35,009 nucleotides of DNA from Marinilabiliaceae bacterium (GCA_029933425.1 JAOZOF010000001.1:1-35009); one strand, 5' to 3'; positions 9,273 to 20,266 are shown, numbered from the stretch's first letter. Notes: generated by a model not told the origin, from the sequence alone. Program-made: numbers and translations.

Positions 9273-11015
9273 ATGAAACATCATCACGTCATATTATTTC
9301 TCATATTTTTCATTCTCTCAGGATTTGCAGTTCAGGGACAAAACGGTAAGGACAGTTTACTTCAACGTTTAACAGTTGCCAAAGGTGAAGACCGTTTGCA
9401 TACCATCGACCGACTGCTGGTTTATACCATTTACAATGATCTCGATACTTCGTATTACTATGCTACTACCTTACTGAAAGAGGCAAAGGAACAGGAAAGT
9501 ATTTTGTACGAATCACTGGCATACAGCTGGCTGACCGTTTACAGCTTTTTCAAAGGTGAGTATTACAAAGGCGAGGATTACATTAAAAGAGCTATCAAGA
9601 TACAGGAACAGTTAAAGGATACCATGGACCTCGGCAACTCATACATCAACTTAGTGATGATATATGCCGAAACAGGCAGATACAAACAAGCCATAGAATC
9701 GGCATTTAAAGCTCTTCATCTGTTCAAATCGATAAACCACGAACACGGCATCATTGTAGCCAACGGCAACATAGGTATAATGTACAATAAGCTGCAGGAT
9801 TATGAGAATGCAGTAAAATATCTGAAAAAAACCGCCGGTCTGATGATAAAATACAAGGAGTTCAGCAATCTCGGCGAACTATACAACAACATGGGGATAT
9901 CGTACTACCACATGAACAATAATGACAGTGCTATCGCCTATTATCAGAGATCGATAAAAGAGTACAACAAAAACAAAGAGATAAAAGGAACTGCAAGAGC
10001 CTATCTCAACCTCGGTAATGTTTATGCATATAACATCAAAAATTACGACTCTGCATTCCACTATTACGATAAGGCACTTGCCTCGTCGAAAGGGGTTATC
10101 GATGCTCTTAAAACAAAAGTAAACAGCAATAAAGGTAAAGTGTATACACAGATCGGAGATTACAAAAATGCAGAGAAACACCTTACACTTGCACTAAAAC
10201 AGGCGAAGGAAAGCAATGATCTGACAGAACAGATGGACAGCTACGAAGAACTGTTCAACCTTTACAAAAAAAGAAATAACTACCCGAAAGCAATGGAGTA
10301 TTTTGAAAAATACAATGAGATAAAAGACTCCATAAATGTTGCCAACGCCCGGGTTACAATAGCCAATCTTGAAGCAAAGTTCGAGAATGAAAAGAACCTG
10401 TTGAAAATAAAAGAACTAAATATTCAGCGCGAAGCAGACAGGAAAATAAAGAAACTTCTTTTCATCGGTATGGTACTGCTTGTATTGGTTATGATACTTA
10501 TCATATTGATATTCATCCAGAAAAGGAAAAAAGCACGGTTAAGAAGAGAGTTACTGAAAGCTGAAAAAGAAAAACTTGAAAAAGACGTCCAATACAAAAG
10601 CCGTCAGCTTACCTCACAGGCACTGATGATGATGCAGAAGAACAATATCCTCGATGAGATGTTAGGATCACTGAAAGAACTGAAATGCATCAAGGAGGAC
10701 TCAAAACAGATGTTGCAAAAGATAACACGGCAACTGAAGAACAGTATTAATTCAGAAGAGGACTGGGATACTTTCAAACATTATTTTGAGGAAGTGAACC
10801 CTGATTTTTATTCAAAACTTTTAAATATCAATAACAAAATAACCCCTTCGGAGCTTAAACTCGGCGCATTGATAAAACTTAACTTTAACATTAAAGAGGC
10901 TGCTTCACTGCTCAACATCTCGCCCGACAGCGTTAAAACCACACGACATATTCTGCGAACAAAGCTCGGCCTGAGCACTAATGAGAATATCCATGAGTTT
11001 ATGAATAACCTGTAA
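9273..11015 (+). CDS. Signal peptide / TPR repeats / transmembrane helix / C-terminal LuxR-type HTH regulator
   Basis: TPR-like units (YKQAIESAFKALHLFKSINHEHGIIVANGNIGIMY etc.), TM helix LLFIGMVLLVLVMILIILIFIQ, then coiled coil, then ITPSELKLGALIKLNFNIKEAASLLNISPDSVKTTRHILRTKLGL. Confidence 0.88.
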   Translation: MKHHHVILFLIFFILSGFAVQGQNGKDSLLQRLTVAKGEDRLHTIDRLLVYTIYNDLDTSYYYATTLLKEAKEQESILYESLAYSWLTVYSFFKGEYYKGEDYIKRAIKIQEQLKDTMDLGNSYINLVMIYAETGRYKQAIESAFKALHLFKSINHEHGIIVANGNIGIMYNKLQDYENAVKYLKKTAGLMIKYKEFSNLGELYNNMGISYYHMNNNDSAIAYYQRSIKEYNKNKEIKGTARAYLNLGNVYAYNIKNYDSAFHYYDKALASSKGVIDALKTKVNSNKGKVYTQIGDYKNAEKHLTLALKQAKESNDLTEQMDSYEELFNLYKKRNNYPKAMEYFEKYNEIKDSINVANARVTIANLEAKFENEKNLLKIKELNIQREADRKIKKLLFIGMVLLVLVMILIILIFIQKRKKARLRRELLKAEKEKLEKDVQYKSRQLTSQALMMMQKNNILDEMLGSLKELKCIKEDSKQMLQKITRQLKNSINSEEDWDTFKHYFEEVNPDFYSKLLNINNKITPSELKLGALIKLNFNIKEAASLLNISPDSVKTTRHILRTKLGLSTNENIHEFMNNL

Positions 11016-11034
11016 ATTCCTTAACATTAATAAG

Positions 11035-11063
11035 CGAGGGCATGGTTATTAGCCATACCCTCG
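11035..11063. terminator. Bidirectional hairpin terminator between convergent genes
   Basis: CGAGGGcATGG...CCATaCCCTCG, located in the 74-nt gap between 11015 (+) and 11090 (-). Confidence 0.75.
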
Positions 11064-11089
11064 TTACACATGTATGTTTAAAGTGATTC

Positions 11090-14000
11090 TTACTTAACCA
11101 ACAATTTTCTGTTGATCACTTTCTCATCAGTTTCTATCTGCACAACGTAAATCCCTTTACGCAGGCTTCCGATCCTGATGGTCTGTGTCTCATCACCGTT
11201 CCACTCTCTGCTGATCAGTACAGCACCCGACATATCCACAAGTTTTATCGACTTCACTTTGTTGTTGCCGAAATAAGCCGTGAAGAATGTTGTACACGGA
11301 TTCGGGTATATCACAAGGTTATCCTCTGCTATCTCAAGTTCCGTATTTGTGGAGATTGAGTAGAAAATGTTAACCTTGGCCGTTGCTGTTGCTTTTCCAT
11401 CGCTTACCAGCAAAACAAAGGTCAGAACAGTATCCTTGTTGATGACCGGTGCCGTGAATACCGGGCTCATGCTATACTCATCATCAAGTGTAATTCCGTC
11501 AGGCGGAAACCAGTGATAGGTCAGGTCATCGCCGTCGGGATCAGTTGAACCTGAAGCATCAAGTGAATACTGCTTACCTGATTCCACGTAGAAGCTGCTG
11601 CCAGCCTTGGCAACCGGAGCAGAATTATCCTTGTCGATGGTCCATGTTACCGAAACAGTGTGTGTACCCGAAAGTCCGCTGCTGTACTTGTGCAGGCCTG
11701 TGAGGTCGAGCGACAATGTGTAATCACCCGATTCGCTTGTCATGCCATCCAGTCCGGTAACTTTGTAAACAAGATCGGATACCTTCTGAATTGTTACACT
11801 GCCCGGGAGAACCTCTTCGTTGCCGTTGTGAACAAGTTTCAGCAGAGAAACATCAGGAGTTCCCTCCATCAGTTTTTCGGAAACTGTGAACTCAATGTCT
11901 GAAGGATGATCAGGATATGTACCTGAAAGATCCTGCCATACGGCATCAAAGGCTGTCTGATCGACAAATGCATCGATCTGAGCAGTACTGTAATTACCTT
12001 CTGAGTTCACAATATGAACTTCGATAACAAAGTTACCCGGAGACGTAATGGTTACGGGAACAGACACTTCACCAGACTGAACTTTGTCTAATGCTCCAAG
12101 CAGGGTAAGTGTTCCGAAATCGTTCCTGTAAACTTCTACCTTGACATTGTCATCCGCAACATCCATCACCACATCGAATGATGTAACCGAGGTAATGTTA
12201 TCAGTATTGGAATAGCCAAGGTCAGGAGTGATCCTCAGACCAGCAGCTTCAACAGGTACTGACCTGTCGACAACCCAGTTGAACTCCTCAACTCCCGAAC
12301 CTCTGTGACCTGCCTTGTCAACCACATTCTCCATATTCACTTTCAGGGAGTAACTGCCCTCATAGTAAGTAAGAAGCCTGAATTGTGTCAGGTACCATAT
12401 GTTATTGCCGATAGAGTCAAAGTGTACCTGTGACATAGGCTGCTGCATTCCGTCTTTCCACAGATCGATAGAACTGATGTCAACGCCTGATACAGGCTCA
12501 CTGAATTCTATGGCAATGCCGGAGTAGTGATGGCCATCGTAACCGCCCTTGCTGTCAGGGGTGAATGAAACAACCGATGGCGGCGTAGTATCCATTGTCC
12601 AGGTCACAGTCTGCTCTGTCAGGCCTTTCTCTCCGTCGAGGTTGGCAATACCCGGCATGTCAACAACCAGAGTATATTCACCGTCCTCAGCCATCGAAGC
12701 ACCTATTCCGGATACTTTGAACAACTGCGACTCTACATCCATTTTAGTAACTGTCAACGAACTGCTGACAACCGTTCCATTGTGTTTAAGAGTGAATCTT
12801 TCAGGAACAACGGTATATTCATCAACAGGCATGTTGAAATGGACCATAACATAATCGAACGATGATGTTATCAATGTGTCGTCTGCCACACCAATGAAAT
12901 CATCAACGGCAGGAACTGTCAGGAACTGTGTCCATCCCACATGTTCGCCATACTTACCTTTGTTGCCGCCCATATCGGATATCTCGGCTGTTTCAACAGT
13001 AAGTACGTAGTAGCCGTTTCCAGTGGTAAGGGCAGACAGATCGAGATCATATGTAAAGTCATCGATCTTAGTTATTACTACAGCTGAACTCATGATATCA
13101 TCACCGCCCTGCAGTCTCAGTGTCATATCTTCCCAGGTGAATGTAGCAGGATCGATCTTACAGTTGAATTTAACCGTAATGTTGCTCACCTGTTGTGTTA
13201 CAAAATTCTTGGGTGCTCCGTCGATGGAAACTACATAAACAGGATTGTCATCCTTCAGCTTCCATACAACGGTATACTCATGATCACCAACTTCCTGCAG
13301 ATCGTCAACAAAATGGAACTTGTTCTCGTAAATCGGCTCTTTGCCGTCGGGCAGAGTAACGAATGTAAGCCACGCATTGTCGGGAGGAATGACCTGCCCG
13401 TCACTGTTGCGTGTAATGCTTGCTATCTCGTATCTGCCGTTGCCCGGATCGTCCAGCACTACATAGTTCCAGCCCCTTAACTTGTTAACCACTTTAAGAG
13501 TGTTAGTGTAATCGGGGTACCTGATGTTACCGTCAAACGCAGCGGCCTCGGCACCAAACACATCGTAAACAACGCTGCCCTGAGACAGGTAGATGGCATC
13601 AGGCTGCTCTTTGATGTCCTGAACCTCATTTACAAGGAAGTCATTGATACCGTCATCGTTGGCTCCGTACACTTTAATACTCCTTATCAACTCGTGCAGC
13701 TTGGCTCCGCTGACTAAGCTCAGGTCAGGATTTCCCCGGCTGTCGAGATGTGTTACCTCAGTCTTGTAATCCACAAAGTGACCAAGCAGATCGCTTGTGA
13801 ACCACCACTGACCTATGGCAGTTGACTTAGGTGCAATGTTGCCGAAATCGATATTCGTCAATCCAAGCTGACGCGGCTGTCCGTTAAGGTTAGAACCTAT
13901 AAGTGCAAAGTGAATGGCAAGTCCTTTTTTGTTATCAACTATCTCGGGCTGTGCCGATTCTATCCTGACTTTTCTGGCTTCGCCATAACCGTTGTTCTCT

Positions 14001-17000
14001 ATCATCACTGCAAGTTCAGCAGGAACAACAGGTTCTACAACATTTTCCGTCAGTGCATCATCACCGAGAATGTCGCGCTGCATGAAGTAATGCAGGAACA
14101 GATCAGGCGACGGATCAACTTCAAGAGTTACCGGCATCAGTTGCTTTGTAACAACCAGATTGGTGAACGGATCGAGATAAGAGAATGAACCACCGAAAGA
14201 ATAACTTTCAGGAACCGTCGGGGCAGCTCCTTTCTCAGGTATGAACAGAATGGTAGCACTACCTTTCTTTCCTGCATCAAGAACACCGGTACTGTCTATT
14301 CCGGTAAGAATATCCAAAGCTTTTGTCTCGATCTGGAACAGGTCATTACTGATAGCTCCTTCCGAATTCCTCACCTCAAGGTTAAGCTTGATATTCCGCA
14401 TTGGTATTGAATCATGGCCGTTGTAAATGGTCAGAGTTCCTTCGAATGCTTCACGTGTCATCACAAGCTTTTGTGAGATCTTAATGGTAACAGACGCACA
14501 GACTGATGAACCTCCGCCTTCTGACGCCTCTTTCATCGTTTCCATTGCTTTCATCTGCATATCACCAACCGATTCATATCCTCGATTCAGGGCATACAAG
14601 GTGATAGCATCCATTCCTGCCCTTTTCGCATCAATTATTGTTTTATCAATAATATCAGGATATTCAGATGTCGGTGAGTATATACCTTTACCCCACGCTT
14701 CCATTGTTCTGTTCCATCTGTTCACAACATAATCTATCTCTTCATTCGAGATATCTGTTCCATACATATGTAACTTAATGGAATCTGTTTTTGCCGGGCT
14801 GAAAGTCGATCTGTCTCTGAATATCTGGATGGTTTCATCGAAGAAGTCAAAGAAACTCTCTTTAGTTCCCCATTCAAAAGTGCCAAAATATTCGGCCATT
14901 TCTTCACGTGCCAGGGTGTCGTTTTTAGCCACATATTTCAGATCTTTAATAGCCTGCACCATAATTGGAGACAGCTTACTGTAGTAACTTGTGTCTTCCT
15001 GTGTCACCATTGCACTCTTAAACGGAAACTCTCTCGCAACTCCGCCAGAGCCCGGAGGTCCTCCACCGCCACCGGCTCCACCTCCACCTGCGCCTCCTGA
15101 ACCTAAACAAACCTCAATAGTACCGATAACACCTAATACACATCCCAGATAAGGTACACATCCTGCAACATCGGAAGCACTAATACCATCCATAGCACCG
15201 GAAGCACAACCTGCAACGCTAAGAGCTGCTCCTACAGGACCTGACAGCAAATCTCCAAGACATCCGATTATAGAAAGTAATCCTTTGATCTTACAAGGAT
15301 CACAGTCTTCTGTAGAAGCTGTGACAGATGGTTCGGTTGAGTAAACTTCGTAATCACCACCAGTATCTCCTATCGCTGGCCCGATACCGCCGCCACCGCA
15401 GCAGCCTCCCCAGCCGTCACCTCCACCGCCGTCTCCCGGACAATATCTTCCTGAAAAAGAAAAGATAACTCCTGCCCTGTGCCATTTATGATCTGCACCA
15501 CACTCAAATCCATAAATTGTAACTGCATAATCAGAACAATTTCCGTCTGAAGTAATGCTTGATGCAGATTTCAATTTATCATTGCTACCATTCTTTTCCG
15601 GTTGAGCCGAAGAGGCATCTTTGCGCCGCATTGTCACAGGAACCTGAACTGCCTGTTGTGCAAGAATATCTATTTTCGGGAAGTTAAAGATCCATTCATA
15701 TTCAGGATCGTTATCTGGAAATTTCAACTCAGTATCCTCAGCTGTGATCAGCCCTTTGTTAGTAAGAGTAACCATGAAAGTATACGTTTCATCTCCCTGA
15801 AGCTGAGGCATTACTTTGGGCATCTCCATTACAACCACAGGCGCGGGAACATTGGTCTCGAACTTCATTATCAGATCTATCTGATACTCATCCTCAATAT
15901 CGGTTTCGATCACATCCCAGGTATATGTGATTGCCTGGAAGTCGAGGAAAACCGACTTATTCAATGTCCTTCCCGGATCGATCACGATCGGATTTCTGTA
16001 GCCTTCATGTTTATCGGCTTCAACGGTTAAGATGTAATTACCTTCAGGAATGCTGTCGACAGTGAACACTCCTGTTGAATCGGTGAAACCGTCTCCTATT
16101 ATCTTACCCGAATACGGATGACGCAATACCACATGCGCACCCGAAACATGCGGAGCACTGTCGGTGTTGTATGTGTAAACATCCACAACATCCACCTTCA
16201 GGTTTCCTTTGTCCTCAGAAACAGCTTCGATGATATAAGGAACTGAAAGGTCGTCTCCGTTGGATACATGCAGAGCCATGTTACCTTTGAACGGCAGGTT
16301 CAGAGGTGCATCCTCGCCGGGAAGCAGCATCAGTGTGATCACTGTGGTGTCACCCGGCAGAATGTTATCAATGGTATCGGGAGAAACAAGCGACATGAAA
16401 TCAACATCAGGCAACTCTACGGCTACTTTACCTGTTTCGCCTATACCGTTGTTGTTTATCCTCAACTCAAGGTATCTCGTCTTACCTTTTGTCATGGTAG
16501 TGTTGATACTTGAGGGATAGCTCTCAAGATGTCCCTGAAGAGCCTGACAGAAGTAGTATCCGTCAAATTCAAACGACACATCTTCATCCGATGTCGCTTT
16601 AAGCGGGAACTGAATGTAGTTCACACCCGGTGTTACCTTTGTCCCTGTAACCACATAGTGCAGTTCGGCAGTAGCCCCGCCTGCAAGAGTTGCAATGGTA
16701 TCTATCTTGAGCTCACAACCTTCAGGAAATTCATCAGACCCGAGAGTAACATTTGTAAGCGGAATATTGCTCCTGTTACGAATTGCAATGACTCCCGTAT
16801 CGGGAATACTGCGTTTGATGTTCCAGACAAAATAGTCTTTCGAAACGCGTTCCATTCCCATTATGTCAAAAGCATCCTGCTCATCGGTAAGTCCCTGGCC
16901 GGGATAACATGCCCCGATAATGTAATGTCCCGTTTCGTAATCGAACGGTTCAAATGTTGTGCTGTAATCACCTGTAGCATCGGTTGTAACATTTATAACC

Positions 17001-20000
17001 CTGCGCAGGTTTTCTGAGATAACATACACATCAACGTCGGCATTTGCAGCAGGCGAACCGTCATACATTACAGCCTTTCCACTGATATCCACCGGCCCTG
17101 CTTTTTTAAGTATTTCGGTATCCGTTGAGGCAGTTGCCGAGTAAGACGGAAGGATCGTAAGGTCTCCCGAAGAAGCATTGTTGTTTTCATAAACAAGTTC
17201 TGACACCTTAAACTCAGGATTTACCTTTGCAAGAACCTTGTAAGTTCCTGTGTAATCAGGTATGGGAAGTATCTCAATGAACGGGACCGTTGAACCCGAA
17301 GGTATCGGATCAGGCAATGCAGCTTCAAAGATCAGCGAATCACTTTCTTCGAGCACATCATTCTCCGACAGGTAGAATTTAACTGCAATGCCGGACGGAG
17401 CCGTTCCGAAACCATTGTTCATCACATTGGACTGTACCCGCAGGAACCCTCCTGCAATTACAGAATCTTCACTCAGCTCAATGTCGGTAAGCTCAAGGTC
17501 TGCTTTGTTAATATCGGTAACATAGGCATACACAATCCCGGGAGAAAAACCCGGTGCTTCAGCCTTGATGGCTACCATCTGGTTCCCATCCTCAACTCCG
17601 TCGTCCTTGGTCTTAACGGGTACACGCAATGTTGTTTCTCCCGCAGGAATAGTTACCGTTGCAGGGAGCCACATTTCGCTGGTATCGTTCACCGAAAGTG
17701 AAACCTCAAGATCGGAACCGGCAGCAGTATTCCTGAATACCGACAATGTTCCTGCTTTGTCAAGCCCCTCTTTGAACGAGGCCTGATCAACAGTAAGGGT
17801 GAAAGCAGGACCGTCGTTGTCGATTATGGTCATCGTTTTGCTTACAACGCCTCCGCTTGCGGCAGGGGCACTGCAACCGCATGAGGAAATGTAAACCGCT
17901 GCTGATACTTTGATGTCTCTGAAGCCGTCAACAAGGGCATTGTCGATAACCCCGATATTGATCTTCTTCGACATCTCATTTGGAGAAAGAGTGATAGACG
18001 TCGGAAAATATACCGCATTCGGCACATCAACCGAAATGTTGATCCTGAGTGTTCCCTCTCCGGAACCAGTTCTGCGGATTATGCCCCAGGTTGCGTAAGG
18101 CCCGGCTCCTTCAGAAACTGTATCGTTGGCTATCTCCAGCTCTATCACCGGTATATCATCATCAGTGATCACCGTAAAAGCCTCAGCAGTTACCAGTCCT
18201 TTGGAACTTGCCATTAGCTTAACGCGCTGATCGATCTCGGGTGAAATGTCATCCGTAACAACGATCTTTGCGGTAACCGAATTCTCATTGCCGGGTATCG
18301 TGACTGACACCGGGAACGACCATTGTGATGATCTGTCGGTGGCAAGGTAAACCACGGTTGGATCAGGTATTGTGAGATCCCGTGATATGTCAACTGTTAC
18401 CGTATCCCCTTCATGCAATGTATCAGGAAGTAAGGTTACAGAAAGTGATGGTACCTCATCGTCAAGTATAGTGATCTCTTTCGACAAGGGATCAAAACCG
18501 GCTGCCGAAGCGGTCAGTGTGACCGTCCTTGACCCGTCAAGTTCTGAATTATCGATAACACCAAGATCAAATATGCCTGATGCGCTGCGGGCAGGTATGG
18601 TTACCGATGACGGCAGGTCAAGCTGTCCTGCCTGAGAAGCTGTCAGCGTAAGACTCAGATCATTCACTGTGTTACCGCTGCGAGATACGTAGCAGCGGAC
18701 TGTTCCTGAATAATCCTCTTTGATATCGGTTACGGGAACGGTAAGGTAGATCTTCTCATTGAAAAGGATCCGGTTAGGAGTACTCGCTTTGTTGTTGTCT
18801 GTACTGCCCGGCTCCTCGATAAGTTGTGATGACGGGTAAAGGTTTACTTCGATGTATGCCTCTCCTGAAAAGTTAAGTATTTCTGGAACAACAAACGAAA
18901 AACTCCTTTGCCTTGTGCTGTCCTGTTTCAGGACACCGGAGAACCCGGGAGAACCTGTCAGGTTAACCCTGAGGCCTGAAAGCGAGATGAGTGATACCTT
19001 CTCAGTCCATCCTCCCACAGCATCAGCACCGCCTGTATTCTTCACATCCCAGCTCACAACGATAGTATCGCCCGGATCATAAGTTGTATGATCGGTCATT
19101 ACATTCTGCACAAGCATATCGGGCATTGGCTTAGCAGTAACAACAAGCTTTTGTTGCTGTGTGCTCACGTTGTTATCGTTATCGGTCTCTGGAATGTTGT
19201 TGTAGTTATCAACCTTTACCAGGAGGTAGTAATCTCCGGCATTACCGGCAGGCACACTCACTGTTATTTTCTGAGTGTACGAACTGTCACTCTTCAAGGT
19301 GTAATTACATACGATCCTCCCGATCATCATATCATCGGATGATAGCTTGTCATCGGCAGAGATATAAACCGTGTTATACCACGACCTGCCCGAACGGGTT
19401 GAGCCCGCTCCCTGATTCTTAATGGTAAATTCAACATCAAACGGATCAGTTGTCAACACACTGTCATTTGCCGTTACTGAAGTTATGACAAGGTCGGGCA
19501 GGTTACGAACGGTAAACATCTGCACATCCGTTGAGTCGTATCCGCACTGATTGAACGATTTCACATACCACCGGTAAGTACTTCCGTACTCCAGGGCGTT
19601 CACATAGGTTGATGTACCGTAGATGTTTTTTCGGTAAGCTGTAGCCGGCACAGCATCCCCGTCTTTCCAGATGTACACACTGTAACTGATGGCATTTTCT
19701 GCAGGCTGCCAGTAAAGGCTGAACGCATTATCCAGATCTGCTGCATTATCGGCAGGAACAAGTGTTCCCGCTTTTCCCACAGGACCGCAATAGGCATTGA
19801 GGATGTCTGGATTGCTGTAATCCGGAACATGATCGGCCACAAAAGTCTGCGTTTCGGTGATGTCATAGATCTTGTTGTTATTCACGTCGTAATACCTGAA
19901 GGTAATGACCTCGCCCGAGGCAGAGTTACTGAACAGACGGATCTTGAACACCATGGTATTAGTAGGCGTAAACTTTACGGAAGCAGTCTGTGCCCCTCTG

Positions 20001-20266
20001 ATCTTACCGTCAACATAGGCTATGAGAGCACCGTCTTCAAGCCAGCTGCCGTTCAGATTGACACGGTAGATGTATTCGGCATCATACTCGTAGCTGTTTG
20101 ACAGCTGAGTGTTCGAGGGGATCGAAGGAAGCCGGACCTGCGCGTTTACCGGAGAAAAGCCGGACAACGTACTTGCTAAAATAAATGCCGCAAGCATTAA
20201 CAGTACTTTGAATGGAACAGTGCTGTTTGCTTCCCTGTATATGTTATGTTTATCAATTTTTTTCAT
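11090..20266 (-). CDS. Giant (3058 aa) T9SS-exported multidomain surface protein (CARDB, Calx-beta, Ig/fn3-like and PKD-like domains, Cys/Gly-rich central insert)
   Basis: CARDB-like LPDLVITSVTANDSVLTTDPFDVEFTIKNQG...; several Calx-beta-like EGDTVTVDISRD... modules; PKD-like APVAKAGSSFYVESGKQYSLDASGSTDPDGDDLTYHW; T9SS end IYPNPCTTFFTAYF...KGIYVVQIETDEKVINRKLLVK. Confidence 0.88.
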   Translation of the reverse strand: MKKIDKHNIYREANSTVPFKVLLMLAAFILASTLSGFSPVNAQVRLPSIPSNTQLSNSYEYDAEYIYRVNLNGSWLEDGALIAYVDGKIRGAQTASVKFTPTNTMVFKIRLFSNSASGEVITFRYYDVNNNKIYDITETQTFVADHVPDYSNPDILNAYCGPVGKAGTLVPADNAADLDNAFSLYWQPAENAISYSVYIWKDGDAVPATAYRKNIYGTSTYVNALEYGSTYRWYVKSFNQCGYDSTDVQMFTVRNLPDLVITSVTANDSVLTTDPFDVEFTIKNQGAGSTRSGRSWYNTVYISADDKLSSDDMMIGRIVCNYTLKSDSSYTQKITVSVPAGNAGDYYLLVKVDNYNNIPETDNDNNVSTQQQKLVVTAKPMPDMLVQNVMTDHTTYDPGDTIVVSWDVKNTGGADAVGGWTEKVSLISLSGLRVNLTGSPGFSGVLKQDSTRQRSFSFVVPEILNFSGEAYIEVNLYPSSQLIEEPGSTDNNKASTPNRILFNEKIYLTVPVTDIKEDYSGTVRCYVSRSGNTVNDLSLTLTASQAGQLDLPSSVTIPARSASGIFDLGVIDNSELDGSRTVTLTASAAGFDPLSKEITILDDEVPSLSVTLLPDTLHEGDTVTVDISRDLTIPDPTVVYLATDRSSQWSFPVSVTIPGNENSVTAKIVVTDDISPEIDQRVKLMASSKGLVTAEAFTVITDDDIPVIELEIANDTVSEGAGPYATWGIIRRTGSGEGTLRINISVDVPNAVYFPTSITLSPNEMSKKINIGVIDNALVDGFRDIKVSAAVYISSCGCSAPAASGGVVSKTMTIIDNDGPAFTLTVDQASFKEGLDKAGTLSVFRNTAAGSDLEVSLSVNDTSEMWLPATVTIPAGETTLRVPVKTKDDGVEDGNQMVAIKAEAPGFSPGIVYAYVTDINKADLELTDIELSEDSVIAGGFLRVQSNVMNNGFGTAPSGIAVKFYLSENDVLEESDSLIFEAALPDPIPSGSTVPFIEILPIPDYTGTYKVLAKVNPEFKVSELVYENNNASSGDLTILPSYSATASTDTEILKKAGPVDISGKAVMYDGSPAANADVDVYVISENLRRVINVTTDATGDYSTTFEPFDYETGHYIIGACYPGQGLTDEQDAFDIMGMERVSKDYFVWNIKRSIPDTGVIAIRNRSNIPLTNVTLGSDEFPEGCELKIDTIATLAGGATAELHYVVTGTKVTPGVNYIQFPLKATSDEDVSFEFDGYYFCQALQGHLESYPSSINTTMTKGKTRYLELRINNNGIGETGKVAVELPDVDFMSLVSPDTIDNILPGDTTVITLMLLPGEDAPLNLPFKGNMALHVSNGDDLSVPYIIEAVSEDKGNLKVDVVDVYTYNTDSAPHVSGAHVVLRHPYSGKIIGDGFTDSTGVFTVDSIPEGNYILTVEADKHEGYRNPIVIDPGRTLNKSVFLDFQAITYTWDVIETDIEDEYQIDLIMKFETNVPAPVVVMEMPKVMPQLQGDETYTFMVTLTNKGLITAEDTELKFPDNDPEYEWIFNFPKIDILAQQAVQVPVTMRRKDASSAQPEKNGSNDKLKSASSITSDGNCSDYAVTIYGFECGADHKWHRAGVIFSFSGRYCPGDGGGGDGWGGCCGGGGIGPAIGDTGGDYEVYSTEPSVTASTEDCDPCKIKGLLSIIGCLGDLLSGPVGAALSVAGCASGAMDGISASDVAGCVPYLGCVLGVIGTIEVCLGSGGAGGGGAGGGGGPPGSGGVAREFPFKSAMVTQEDTSYYSKLSPIMVQAIKDLKYVAKNDTLAREEMAEYFGTFEWGTKESFFDFFDETIQIFRDRSTFSPAKTDSIKLHMYGTDISNEEIDYVVNRWNRTMEAWGKGIYSPTSEYPDIIDKTIIDAKRAGMDAITLYALNRGYESVGDMQMKAMETMKEASEGGGSSVCASVTIKISQKLVMTREAFEGTLTIYNGHDSIPMRNIKLNLEVRNSEGAISNDLFQIETKALDILTGIDSTGVLDAGKKGSATILFIPEKGAAPTVPESYSFGGSFSYLDPFTNLVVTKQLMPVTLEVDPSPDLFLHYFMQRDILGDDALTENVVEPVVPAELAVMIENNGYGEARKVRIESAQPEIVDNKKGLAIHFALIGSNLNGQPRQLGLTNIDFGNIAPKSTAIGQWWFTSDLLGHFVDYKTEVTHLDSRGNPDLSLVSGAKLHELIRSIKVYGANDDGINDFLVNEVQDIKEQPDAIYLSQGSVVYDVFGAEAAAFDGNIRYPDYTNTLKVVNKLRGWNYVVLDDPGNGRYEIASITRNSDGQVIPPDNAWLTFVTLPDGKEPIYENKFHFVDDLQEVGDHEYTVVWKLKDDNPVYVVSIDGAPKNFVTQQVSNITVKFNCKIDPATFTWEDMTLRLQGGDDIMSSAVVITKIDDFTYDLDLSALTTGNGYYVLTVETAEISDMGGNKGKYGEHVGWTQFLTVPAVDDFIGVADDTLITSSFDYVMVHFNMPVDEYTVVPERFTLKHNGTVVSSSLTVTKMDVESQLFKVSGIGASMAEDGEYTLVVDMPGIANLDGEKGLTEQTVTWTMDTTPPSVVSFTPDSKGGYDGHHYSGIAIEFSEPVSGVDISSIDLWKDGMQQPMSQVHFDSIGNNIWYLTQFRLLTYYEGSYSLKVNMENVVDKAGHRGSGVEEFNWVVDRSVPVEAAGLRITPDLGYSNTDNITSVTSFDVVMDVADDNVKVEVYRNDFGTLTLLGALDKVQSGEVSVPVTITSPGNFVIEVHIVNSEGNYSTAQIDAFVDQTAFDAVWQDLSGTYPDHPSDIEFTVSEKLMEGTPDVSLLKLVHNGNEEVLPGSVTIQKVSDLVYKVTGLDGMTSESGDYTLSLDLTGLHKYSSGLSGTHTVSVTWTIDKDNSAPVAKAGSSFYVESGKQYSLDASGSTDPDGDDLTYHWFPPDGITLDDEYSMSPVFTAPVINKDTVLTFVLLVSDGKATATAKVNIFYSISTNTELEIAEDNLVIYPNPCTTFFTAYFGNNKVKSIKLVDMSGAVLISREWNGDETQTIRIGSLRKGIYVVQIETDEKVINRKLLVK

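Noticed and set aside
15050-15310. Bacteriocin or toxin domain in the Cys/Gly-rich insert of the giant protein
   Set aside because: The composition is reminiscent of hydrophobic Cys/Gly-rich peptides, but it is central in a T9SS protein with no immunity or export partner; retained as an unexplained insert only.
15602-17017. Long plus-strand ORFs (142 aa at 15602-16030, 162 aa at 16529-17017) inside the giant gene
   Set aside because: Antisense to a well-supported 3058-aa coding frame, low-complexity translations with no domain or signal; typical shadow ORFs.
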